A DNA stretch of 23,380 nucleotides from assembly GCA_002422125.1 (NCBI GenBank), contig DITF01000199.1, positions 3,693 through 27,072 on the forward strand, given 5' to 3'. Position numbers and translations under genes: made by a program. The DNA is from a bacterium UBP17_UBA6191. Lineage in GTDB: Bacteria > Muiribacteriota > UBA6191. The first letter of the stretch is position 1. Every line of letters begins with the position of its first letter. The notes below the pieces were generated by a model. That model saw only the letters and a list, made by a program, of their open reading frames with translations, was not told the origin of the DNA and did no database searches. Positions 1 through 6,615 of the stretch are shown in pieces.

Positions 1-94
1 TGAAATCGGCCTCCAGAACCAGATCGATTAAAATGGCTTCCTGTTTTCTGTACTCTTTGACGCTTTCGGTGATTTTTAGATGTAGTGTTTGCAT
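1..94 (-). CDS. N-terminal fragment of an unrecognised protein, cut by the left window edge
   Basis: A minus-strand frame opens with ATG at 94-92 and stays open for 31 codons to the edge. It begins MQTLHLKITESVKEYR and continues with a charged, helix-prone stretch rich in Glu, Lys, Leu and Ile. No clear Shine-Dalgarno sequence precedes the ATG; instead the start codon sits inside a near-perfect palindrome (85-110). The fragment is too short to assign. The helical start is faintly like the N-terminus of DUF222/HNH-type proteins, but this is a guess. No in-frame stop interrupts it, so a real truncated gene is plausible. Confidence 0.45.
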   Translation of the reverse strand, partial: MQTLHLKITESVKEYRKQEAILIDLVLEADF

Positions 95-110
95 AAATTT
101 ATGCTAACAC
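85..110. promoter_or_regulatory. 26-bp near-perfect palindrome over the start codon of the left-edge gene
   Basis: The left arm GTGTTTGCATAAA (85-97) is followed directly by the right arm TTTATGCTAACAC (98-110). Twelve of 13 base pairs match; the only mismatch is t90/t105. The symmetry has no loop, which suits binding of a dimeric protein better than an RNA terminator. It covers the ATG (94-92) of the minus-strand gene, so a bound repressor could block both transcription and translation. Function is inferred. Confidence 0.5.
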
Positions 111-464
111 GGGGTTTTTCGGCTTCTTTGGGCCTAGTAAAAACCTAAAAACTTGGGAATTTGATTGTTTTTGGTCAAGGCAATAGACATTTGGCAACCA
201 AGGCCATAAATGGAGTATTCAATGTGGGATTTTTCCAGCCATCACGACTGAACTAAAAAGGAGGTCCAAAAACCTGTCAAGAAATTTCTAATAAAATATG
301 CTCGTGACAGATGAGTATTTTTGTGACAAGCCGAACGGACACCGTGACAGATGGATATCAATCTATCTAGGTCTTGTGACAGATTCCACTCATCTGAATT
401 GTGAAACGCTACAACAGTTTGTGAGCCTGTGCTACCTGGCTCTAAAGATTTCAATTCATGTTAA
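95..464. other. Gene-free stretch between the left-edge gene and the decayed nuclease gene
   Basis: No convincing coding region is seen on either strand. The two short open frames here (about 70 codons on each strand) overlap each other, lack recognisable protein features and are probably chance. The stretch holds the right half of the palindrome at 85-110 and a cluster of four GTGACA boxes at 304-384. An AAAGGAGGT at 254-262 resembles a Shine-Dalgarno sequence, but no open frame follows at a usable distance. Confidence 0.6.
303..384 (+). repeat. Cluster of four GTGACA direct repeats
   Basis: GTGACA occurs at 304, 323, 344 and 376. Three copies (304, 344, 376) extend to GTGACAGAT. The start-to-start spacings of 19, 21 and 32 bases are close to two, two and three helical turns, so the boxes would lie on roughly one face of the DNA. 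This could be a multi-site operator or a remnant of a decayed element. No regulator is identified. Confidence 0.4.
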
Positions 465-1405
465 ACTATTTTTAAAAGAATCCGCACCACCCCTGACTTA
501 CTTTATGTAGATAAAACAGGGCTAATCGAGGAGTTTTTAGAGGACTCGACTCCTCCCAGATCCTTTTAATCACCCGTCCCCGTCGCTTCGGAAAGACTCT
601 GAATCTACTCAAAAATGAAGGAGAGTTTCAAACCTATTGAATGAACACCAGTGGCAATGATTTGCTACATTCTCTATTAAGGGTCTCCAGTGTCGAGTGC
701 AAAAAAAACCTTGAAGTGCTAATGGGTGGGGATTGTATTGAAGTCGGCTTGCAGGAACAGATCGTCTTTTCGCTTTTGGAAAAAGATGCCGACAGTCTTT
801 GGAACTTTCTTTATTTTACAGGCTATCTGAAAGCTGAATCAATTCTTTACCCTGAGGAAGGTGGACTTCCCATAGCCAGATTAAGAATTCCCAATCAGGA
901 AATTGCCGTCATTTTCAAACAGTCCATTGTTTACTGGTTTCAGGATTCTGAAGGCTATGAGTGTTTGAAAAATCTGCGCCAGTGCCTGAAAATTGGCGAT
1001 GGGGAAGGTTTTTCGGATGTATTTGAGAAACTTGCCTCAAAGAGCTTGAGCTATTTTGATGTCGGAGGGGAAGAGCCGGAAAGGTTTTATCATGCCTTCA
1101 CTTTGGGCCTGATAGTGACACTATCTGAATTCTGGTATATCCAGTCCAACCGTGAAGCCGGAATTGGTCGTTGCGATATTCTGATGCGCCCCAAAATCAA
1201 GGATTACTTCGGAGTCGTGATCGAGCTTAAAACCCATAAACCCAAACGCGACAAAGACCTTATGGACACGGCCCAAAAAGCCCTGGAGCAGATTGAGACC
1301 AAACAATATGCCAAAGAGTTGCAACAAGAGGGATTTCAGAAAGTTCTCAAGATTGGGATTGCTTTTATGGGCAAAGAGCTTGAGATTATTAGCGTGAAAA
1401 TTTAA
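465..1405 (+). pseudogene. Decayed AAA-ATPase-like / PD-(D/E)XK nuclease (PDDEXK_9, DUF1703 type)
   Basis: The N-terminal part reads TIFKRIRTTPDLLYVDKTG and then LIEEFLEDSTPPRSF in the frame starting at 465. It meets a stop at 567. A one-base frame change at 563-566 restores LLITRPRRFGKTLNLLK, the characteristic P-loop region of the AAA-ATPase_like family (PF09820). That second frame reads on in phase to TGA at 638-640 and then directly into the open frame 641-1405. The open frame begins MNTSGND and holds a C-terminal PDDEXK_9 domain with GIGRCDIL and VIELKTHK supplying the nuclease Asp and ExK residues. Intact relatives usually run to about 500 residues or more, so most of the ATPase between GKTLN and YWxNTSGND is missing. 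The TGA stands where the family normally has Trp. The 254-codon remainder could still be translated, but it has no P-loop. Confidence 0.85.
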
Positions 1406-1417
1406 GGCTTTAAATGG

Positions 1418-2332
1418 CTATATATAGCGGACCAAGTCAGCGGTCAAAACAATTTTTTCAAGCTCGCTTTCCTCTACTTGATCCCCATTCTTAACTACCA
1501 CTACAGGCTGAGCATAACCAGTATGACAACCGTTGCATTTAACCGTTTTTATTGAAATTTTTGCGTTGACCTTTTTGGCCAATTCCTTATGGTTATTGAT
1601 CTCAGATAGGAGATTTTTTAAGGCTGAATAGTCGCCAGCAGTCATAACCTGGGTCAATTCAGCCAGCTTTTCATTGCCAATTTTTATAGCCTCATCCATC
1701 TCATCTTCTAACTTCTGGGATTCTTCGATGTCACCCTTCTTGACTTTCCTCGGGACAACCCCAAAAGGAATTTCTGTCAGAACGGTTTGCTTCATATACT
1801 TCTGGCAATGGCTGCAATAAGGAATCTTCATCATGATGGCCGGAAAAAATATCCCCGCCAAACTAAATCCGCTTACATCCAGAAAATTTATACCGTACCC
1901 CCATAGTCCAAAAGGCTCGCCAGGTGTACCATCCTTATTTAGCCAGCCCATCGACTGTACGACATAATCATAATATACAAAAAAAGGAACACTAGCCCCC
2001 GTATCTGGATGAACCGGATTAAAGCTACTGTACTCTATGTACCGTCCCGCAAAATAGACTGCAATCTGAACTAAACATATAACAATTAGAGTAGATTTTG
2101 TCAGTCTTGTCTGGGTGACCCAGGATCCAATCCCATAACCACATCCAGCGCAAGCACCAACCAATATTGCCCCCACCGGTATGACAAAGTTCGCATACCA
2201 GCCCATGATATTTAAATCTGGAAACATGGAATATGATTTATGAACTGCTAGCAACGCAAGGATTGAGGATAGGATTCCCAACCCCATTACGATTAAGCCC
2301 GGCTTCTTTTCCTGTTTCACAATAACTCCCAT
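1418..2332 (-). CDS. Unrecognised membrane protein with two cytosolic-type CxxC pairs
   Basis: A 304-residue protein. Four hydrophobic segments lie at about residues 12-30, 46-66, 80-97 and 148-168. A soluble C-terminal half follows, with a charged helical stretch (about 198-255) between two cysteine pairs, YCSHCQK (Cys173, Cys176) and VKCNGCH (Cys266, Cys269). The spacing suggests a split zinc ribbon whose two knuckles are brought together by the helical insert. The N-terminus starts MGVIVKQEKK. The ATG at 2332 has no strong Shine-Dalgarno sequence. The gene lies 104 bases downstream of rmuC on the same strand and converges with the decayed nuclease, leaving 12 bases between stops. I do not recognise a family name and assign no function. 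Confidence 0.75.
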   Translation of the reverse strand: MGVIVKQEKKPGLIVMGLGILSSILALLAVHKSYSMFPDLNIMGWYANFVIPVGAILVGACAGCGYGIGSWVTQTRLTKSTLIVICLVQIAVYFAGRYIEYSSFNPVHPDTGASVPFFVYYDYVVQSMGWLNKDGTPGEPFGLWGYGINFLDVSGFSLAGIFFPAIMMKIPYCSHCQKYMKQTVLTEIPFGVVPRKVKKGDIEESQKLEDEMDEAIKIGNEKLAELTQVMTAGDYSALKNLLSEINNHKELAKKVNAKISIKTVKCNGCHTGYAQPVVVVKNGDQVEESELEKIVLTADLVRYI

Positions 2333-2436
2333 TTTATACGCATCACACTAAGCTTAGACCCATGTTACTCCATAAAAAGATGCCAGATATGCGCCGAGTT
2401 TCTGGCCTAGTTCGGATAGTCTGAGGCCTGTCGAGC

Positions 2437-3885
2437 TCATGAAGACTTTGAATCCATATTCACCAGCAGAGCTTCTGGTTCCTCAATGGGCTCAACAATC
2501 ATGGCCAGGCGTTCTGACTCTATATCTGTATGCATGGTTTCAAGAGCGGGCAGGCTTTTATTGACCTTGGCTGACAATTGTCCAAATCGCTCAACTTTTC
2601 CATAGAGTCCCTGCTGTCCAGCCAGAGCTTTGACAGTACTATTGTAATGATTGCTGACTGTTTGCAGGGTTGAGCCAAGTCGGCCCAAGCGTTCGGCTAC
2701 TACACAAACCTGATTATAAATTTCCCCGGCCCTTTCACTGATTTCGCGGGCTTCGGCATTGCTTCTTTCCATCATCCACAAATTTGAGACTGTCCGAAGA
2801 ATTGGAATCAGGGTGGTATGAGATACCAGCACAATGCCCTTTCTATATCCGTAATCAAATAAATCCTTGTTGCTCTTTAAGGCCTCAATATAAGCGGGCT
2901 CCACTGGCATAAACATCAAAACAAAACTGGGGCTACGAATCCCTAAGAGATTGGTGTAGTCCTTGGAAGCTAAATCATCAATGTGCTTACGAACGGCCTT
3001 AATGTGTTCGCTCATGGCCACTTGATGTTCTTCGTCTGTTCCCGAAGCCAAGGCCCGATCATAGGCATTTAAGGCCACCTTACTATCGATGATGATATGT
3101 TTTCCATCAGGCAGTTTGATCAGATAATCGGTATGCTTTTGCCTGCCCTCCGCATCCTTAAAAGAACTATGAACCTCATAATGTGCATCCTCAATCAATC
3201 CACCCATCTCCAAAGTACGACGAAGTTGGGCCTCGCCCCATGCTCCCCTTTGCTGTGAATCGCCTTTCAAAGCCGAGGTAAGATTATTGGCCTCCCTGCT
3301 CATCTGCAATCCAATCTCAAGTATCTTTTTTATCTCGGAATTCAGATTTGTATTCCCCTTAATCGAGGCATCATGAACATCGTTAATGCGTTTTTGAAAC
3401 CCCTCGATCTGCTCGCGAAATGGCTTAAGCATGGTGTTTATGCTGTCCTGACTGCTATGGGTAAACGACTTGCCCTTTTCTTCAAAAATCCGATTGGCCA
3501 GATTTTCAAATTCCTTGGTCAGCGATTGTCTGGACTCCTGGATTTGCTGCATCTGTTCTTTAAACCGTTCGTCCCTTTGCTTTAGGGTGGTCTTTAACTC
3601 TGTGTGCTCATTACTCAACTTTTGGTACCGTTCCTGCAACTGAGCATAGTTTAGTTTTTCAGCACCCAACTCCGCACCCAGTCGTTTTTCATTCGTTTGA
3701 GAGTTGAGGAATTGTTCCTGAAGTCGGATTTCAAAAAGCTCCTTCTGACGCAGATTTTCACTGGCAATTCTGATGGCGAGAAAGTACCCCAATGCCACCA
3801 GAAACAGACCTAGCAAGGAAACTAGCACAATCAGAGGTGTTGTCCATTCAATATTTGGCACTGCCCAGAAACCCTTCACGAGCAA
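2437..3885 (-). CDS. rmuC: DNA recombination protein RmuC
   Basis: 482 residues, close to the roughly 475 of E. coli RmuC. Order of parts: N-terminal TM helix (about 17-38), long coiled coil (about 40-125), an FENLANRIFE motif near 126, then the RmuC core (PF02646). The core carries RGAWGEAQL (213-221), HTDYLIKLPDG (251-261), IIIDSKVAL (264-272) and FVLMFMPVEPAY (321-332). The D and DSK residues match the PD-(D/E)XK-like nuclease fold predicted for the family. RmuC is known to limit recombination at inverted repeats and is membrane-anchored. The frame begins with TTG at 3885; in-frame GTG codons at 3879-3877 and near residue 9 are alternatives, and none has a clear Shine-Dalgarno sequence. 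It lies 46 bases downstream of the DUF1428 gene and may be co-transcribed. Confidence 0.93.
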   Translation of the reverse strand: MLVKGFWAVPNIEWTTPLIVLVSLLGLFLVALGYFLAIRIASENLRQKELFEIRLQEQFLNSQTNEKRLGAELGAEKLNYAQLQERYQKLSNEHTELKTTLKQRDERFKEQMQQIQESRQSLTKEFENLANRIFEEKGKSFTHSSQDSINTMLKPFREQIEGFQKRINDVHDASIKGNTNLNSEIKKILEIGLQMSREANNLTSALKGDSQQRGAWGEAQLRRTLEMGGLIEDAHYEVHSSFKDAEGRQKHTDYLIKLPDGKHIIIDSKVALNAYDRALASGTDEEHQVAMSEHIKAVRKHIDDLASKDYTNLLGIRSPSFVLMFMPVEPAYIEALKSNKDLFDYGYRKGIVLVSHTTLIPILRTVSNLWMMERSNAEAREISERAGEIYNQVCVVAERLGRLGSTLQTVSNHYNSTVKALAGQQGLYGKVERFGQLSAKVNKSLPALETMHTDIESERLAMIVEPIEEPEALLVNMDSKSS

Positions 3886-3931
3886 TTTCGTATAACTTCA
3901 TGTCATCCTATGCCCAGACTGGGACTATAAT

Positions 3932-4285
3932 TCACTCATTCACGATCATTTGAAAACCGCCATAAATCATGCGTTTGCCATCAAATGGCCTAGGATCTAG
4001 ATCGATATTCATTCGAGGATCTTCCATCACCTTTTTGTTTCCCAGATCTCTTACTTCTTTGGAGGGCCAGACTACCCAAGCAAAAACCACGGTTTCCGAT
4101 GGTTCTTTTTTTACTGCCATGGAAAAAGAGGTGATTTTACCATCGGGCACATCCTCACCCCAACACTCCACTACCTGCGATGCTCCATGTTCCTTAAAAA
4201 TAAGAGCTGCATCCTGGGCTAGTTTTCTGTAAATCTCTTTGTTTTGATTTGGTACTGCACAGACATAACCATCGACAAATTGCAT
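3932..4285 (-). CDS. DUF1428 family protein (YbaA-like)
   Basis: A 117-residue protein that matches the DUF1428 pattern along its whole length: MQFVDGYVCAVP at the N-terminus, VVECWGEDVPDGK, VFAWVVWPSKEVRD, KKVMEDPRM and FDGKRMIYGGF near the end. The family forms small alpha/beta-barrel-like folds and has no settled biochemical role. The open frame extends to a GTG at 4300, but I place the start at ATG 4285. An AGGAG lies four bases upstream of that ATG, inside the longer frame, and MQFVDGY aligns with the family's usual N-terminus. A promoter candidate lies at 4328-4356. rmuC follows 46 bases downstream. Confidence 0.93.
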   Translation of the reverse strand: MQFVDGYVCAVPNQNKEIYRKLAQDAALIFKEHGASQVVECWGEDVPDGKITSFSMAVKKEPSETVVFAWVVWPSKEVRDLGNKKVMEDPRMNIDLDPRPFDGKRMIYGGFQMIVNE

Positions 4286-4327
4286 AAAACTCCTATTCAC
4301 TACCGTTAGGGTCTGTTCATGGGCAGC

Positions 4328-4356
4328 ATTTTACCATTTCAGCGCGAACTTGACAT
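4328..4356 (-). promoter_or_regulatory. Candidate sigma-70 promoter for the DUF1428 gene
   Basis: On the minus strand ATGTCA (4356-4351, four of six matches to the -35 consensus) is separated by 17 bases from TAAAAT (4333-4328, five of six to the -10 consensus). This would start transcription near 4320, giving a leader of about 35 bases before the ATG at 4285. It could also drive rmuC. Confidence 0.35.
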
Positions 4357-4400
4357 AGGATGATATCTTACTGTCTGGACCGGAGTTTAGGGCACGCTAT

Positions 4401-5741
4401 ATGGAAATCACAGACAAAGAAAAACAGAAATCACTGCGATATTCCTTATGGGATGGGGCTTTTTACTCAGTTATGATTGGCTTTGGCGAATCGTTTTTTG
4501 CGCCATTTGCCGTACTGTTAAAGGCTTCTGACTGGCAGCTTGGAATTCTAGGAACCATTCCTCAGACCCTAGGCTCAATTTGCCAGCTTCTATCTGTTAA
4601 GGTGCTTGAGCTTTTCCACAGTCGTAAGATGATGACGGTGATGGGGGCAGCCTTGCAGGGACTATTGTACCTGCCCATGATTCTGTGTCTTGATATGTCT
4701 GAGTATTCCGTCGAGGTCTTTTTACTGATGGTGGCCCTCTACACCATGGCTGGGGCTATCATTGGTCCGGTCTGGAATTCCTGGATGGGAGATTTACTGA
4801 ACGAGGATGAGCGGGCTCGTTATTTTGCCAAGCGCAATCGCATCAATGGGCTGACAACCCTAATCGGATTTTATCTGGCGGGTTTGATTCTGCATTATTT
4901 TTCCGAGTCTAATGCAGACAAACTCGGATTTATGTTGTTATTTTTTGCTGCCTGTTTGATGCGACTGATTTCGGCAGCATGCTTAATGAAAAAGTGTGAG
5001 CCACCGCAACAAAGCGAAGAATCTGCTTATTTATCGCCCACTGAGTTTCTTAGTCGCATTCGCGGAAGCAACTACCTCACCTTTCTCAAATGGCAAATTT
5101 TGATGAACTTTGCCGTTTTCTTAAGTGCTCCATTCTTCTCTGCATATATGTTGAAATCCTTAAATCTATCCTACAGTGTCTACACATTGGTATGCACCCT
5201 TCCCATCCTGACAAAAATGCTGGCTATGCCGCTACTTGGGCGCATGATCGATCGCTTCGGAGGCCGCAGAATGTTAAGCGTTGGCGGCTTACTGATGCCC
5301 TTTTCTTCCGTATTATGGATCTTTTCTGGGGATGTCTGGTGGCTGTGCCTAGCTCAGATCTATGCCGGTCTGGTCTGGGGATGTGTAGAACTTAGCGTAT
5401 TCAGTTTTGTTTACGATGCCACCAAATCCAGAAATCGTACCGCCTATGTGGCCTACAGTACCGTACTTGGTGGTATATCAACACTGCTTGGTTCCGCTAC
5501 CGGGGCTGCTGTCCTGCATTACTTTTCTTGGTTAAGTTCCCCCTACCATCTGATTTTTTTACTCTCGACAGTACTCAGGCTTACTGTATCGCTGATCTAC
5601 CTGCCCCAAATTCGTGAAGAGCGAAAAGTTCGCTCGATTCGCACCGAAGACTTACTGATTAAAATGATTGGATCCATGACAAACCGGGGATTGACATATT
5701 CCCTGATTATTATGAAACGCCATTGGCACCGGCGCAGATAA
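4401..5741 (+). CDS. Major facilitator superfamily transporter
   Basis: 446 residues with about 12 hydrophobic segments and a hydrophilic central loop (about 197-222), the normal MFS two-bundle layout. Visible motifs include PVWNSWMGDLLNEDERARYF (about 123-142), where the region after TM4 carries the acidic/basic cluster. GRMIDRFGGRRML (280-292) is the motif-A-like loop between TM8 and TM9. The C-terminus (about 404-446) is hydrophilic and ends in a very basic MKRHWHRRR. The substrate cannot be told from sequence. It is divergent from the DUF1428 gene across about 115 bases, and the plus-strand secretion cluster begins 151 bases downstream. The ATG at 4401 has only a weak Shine-Dalgarno sequence. 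Confidence 0.88.
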   Translation: MEITDKEKQKSLRYSLWDGAFYSVMIGFGESFFAPFAVLLKASDWQLGILGTIPQTLGSICQLLSVKVLELFHSRKMMTVMGAALQGLLYLPMILCLDMSEYSVEVFLLMVALYTMAGAIIGPVWNSWMGDLLNEDERARYFAKRNRINGLTTLIGFYLAGLILHYFSESNADKLGFMLLFFAACLMRLISAACLMKKCEPPQQSEESAYLSPTEFLSRIRGSNYLTFLKWQILMNFAVFLSAPFFSAYMLKSLNLSYSVYTLVCTLPILTKMLAMPLLGRMIDRFGGRRMLSVGGLLMPFSSVLWIFSGDVWWLCLAQIYAGLVWGCVELSVFSFVYDATKSRNRTAYVAYSTVLGGISTLLGSATGAAVLHYFSWLSSPYHLIFLLSTVLRLTVSLIYLPQIREERKVRSIRTEDLLIKMIGSMTNRGLTYSLIIMKRHWHRRR

Positions 5742-5794
5742 AGTAGTCTTATTTATTTTCTGTGACACCGTATTAGTTTAAATGCAGAAACCAA

Positions 5795-5845
5795 TATAAT
5801 TAGCCACCTCATTTGATTGAATCAACTAGCAGATTATTCTAAAAT
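5795..5845 (+). promoter_or_regulatory. Two candidate promoters upstream of the repetitive protein gene
   Basis: A perfect -10 hexamer TATAAT lies at 5795-5800, but only a weak -35 (TTAGTT, 5773-5778) is seen before it. A second, better spaced candidate is TTGAAT (5817-5822), 17 bases, then TAAAAT (5840-5845). Both point at the gene starting at 5893. A TGTGACA at 5761-5767 lies just upstream and resembles half of a CRP-type site, without a good second half. Which promoter is used is not known. Confidence 0.4.
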
Positions 5846-5892
5846 ACTTTCAACTTCATTCATTCTGGATGTATATAAGAAAGGATTTATTC

Positions 5893-6537
5893 ATGTTAAA
5901 ATCATCGACTATGGCGCCACCGGGCCCTCCTGGGGCGAAAGCTGGACCTGCACCTATGGACACTAAGGCTTCTACAGGATCTGAAAAAGCGGCCGATTTT
6001 GGTACTAAGGCTCCACCTCCTGGCAAATCACAGATGGATGCAAATGCCGACAAGGTAAAAGTGGGCGCAACCGATAAAGCCACAGTGGATAAAGCAATGT
6101 CAGAACCACCTATGGACAAAAAAGTCATGGACTCCTCTGCTGAGGCCAAGGGTGGTTCAGGTCCAGACATCAAGGCAAAATCTGTTGCCGAAGGCCCAAA
6201 GATGGACAAAACTGAGATGAAGCCAGCAGCAGACATGGATGCTAAAGCCCCAGCCAAAGCCAATCCTTTTGGAGACTCTGATTTAGGTACAAAATCTTCA
6301 GCCCCTACTAAAGCGGCTGATTTTGGTGCCAAAGCCCCACCACCTCCCCCAGGGAAGCCTGGAATGGAATCAAAATCCGACCAGTCCAAAGCTGATGCCA
6401 TGGATAAAGCCATGCAAGACAAAGCAATGGCCAAACAATCTATGGATAAAAAAGTTATGGATTCCGGGGACGATTTTGATACATCAGAAGCAGCCGATCA
6501 CGACTCTGATTTTGACGATGCTCCCGATGTAGTCTAA
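5893..6537 (+). CDS. Ala/Lys/Pro/Met-rich repetitive protein, candidate type I secretion cargo
   Basis: A 214-residue low-complexity protein of no family I recognise. The longer frame starts at 5869, but ATG 5893 is preceded by AAGGA with a seven-base spacer, so I use it. The mature composition has no Cys, Arg, Trp or Tyr. Two internal copies occur at residues 32-81 and 140-191; each begins KAADFG(T/A)KAPPP and ends MDKKVMDS, with DKAM/MDK motifs between. The last 24 residues are very acidic (DSDFDDAPDVV at the end). There is no signal peptide. The acidic stretch capped by Asp-Val-Val resembles the C-terminal signals of some type I secretion substrates, and exporter genes follow directly, so export by that system is a reasonable inference. 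The opposite strand is also open (5856-6434) because of the biased composition; I regard that as a shadow. Confidence 0.7.
   Translation: MLKSSTMAPPGPPGAKAGPAPMDTKASTGSEKAADFGTKAPPPGKSQMDANADKVKVGATDKATVDKAMSEPPMDKKVMDSSAEAKGGSGPDIKAKSVAEGPKMDKTEMKPAADMDAKAPAKANPFGDSDLGTKSSAPTKAADFGAKAPPPPPGKPGMESKSDQSKADAMDKAMQDKAMAKQSMDKKVMDSGDDFDTSEAADHDSDFDDAPDVV
5986..6465 (+). repeat. Two internal repeat copies within the repetitive protein gene
   Basis: Copy 1 covers 5986-6135 (50 codons) and copy 2 covers 6310-6465 (52 codons). Both encode KAADFG-KAPPP-GK at the start and SMDKKVMDS or PMDKKVMDS at the end. The DNA is similar but not identical, so the duplication is not very recent. The segment between them (6136-6309) is also rich in K, A, P and M and ends with NPFGDSDLGTKSSAP. 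Confidence 0.75.
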
Positions 6538-6563
6538 GGCTAGATTGGCTAACTGTGTTCACT

Positions 6564-6597
6564 GGCCCCGTCCAACTTGGTGCGGGGCCTTCTCTTT
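6564..6597 (+). terminator. Rho-independent terminator between cargo candidate and ABC gene
   Basis: GGCCCCG (6564-6570) pairs perfectly with CGGGGCC (6583-6589). An inner CCA/TGG pair (6572-6574 with 6578-6580) continues the stem after a small bulge. TTCTCTTT follows at 6590-6597. It lies 27 bases after the stop of the repetitive protein gene and just before the start of the ABC gene. This would give strong expression of the small protein and lower read-through expression of the exporter. Confidence 0.8.
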
Positions 6598-6615
6598 ATT
6601 GAAAGAATCCTAAAT

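Noticed and set aside
242..510. Two overlapping 70-codon frames, one per strand, before the decayed nuclease
   Set aside because: Neither has recognisable protein features or a good ribosome binding site, and the true nuclease frame crosses the plus-strand one in another phase.
1111..1125. Short palindrome GATAGTGACACTATC inside the nuclease remnant
   Set aside because: It has only five-base arms and lies in conserved coding sequence, so chance is enough to explain it.
4286..4300. GTG at 4300 as the start of the DUF1428 gene
   Set aside because: The extra five residues include the Shine-Dalgarno AGGAG of the ATG at 4285, and family members begin at that ATG.
4350..4378. A perfect TTGACA at 4350-4355 as a -35 box for the MFS gene
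   Set aside because: No acceptable -10 hexamer lies 15-19 bases downstream; the same bases are better explained as part of the minus-strand promoter candidate.
5856..6434. A 192-codon open frame on the minus strand opposite the repetitive protein gene
   Set aside because: It is a by-product of the biased codons of the plus-strand gene (Ala/Met/Pro/Lys repeats read backwards give Ala/Ser/Gly/Phe), it has no Shine-Dalgarno support, and the plus strand has a start site, promoter and terminator in the right places.
6577..6615. TTG at 6577 as the start of the ABC exporter
   Set aside because: It lies inside the terminator hairpin and has no ribosome binding site; ATG 6616 gives a normal N-terminus for a C39-like domain.
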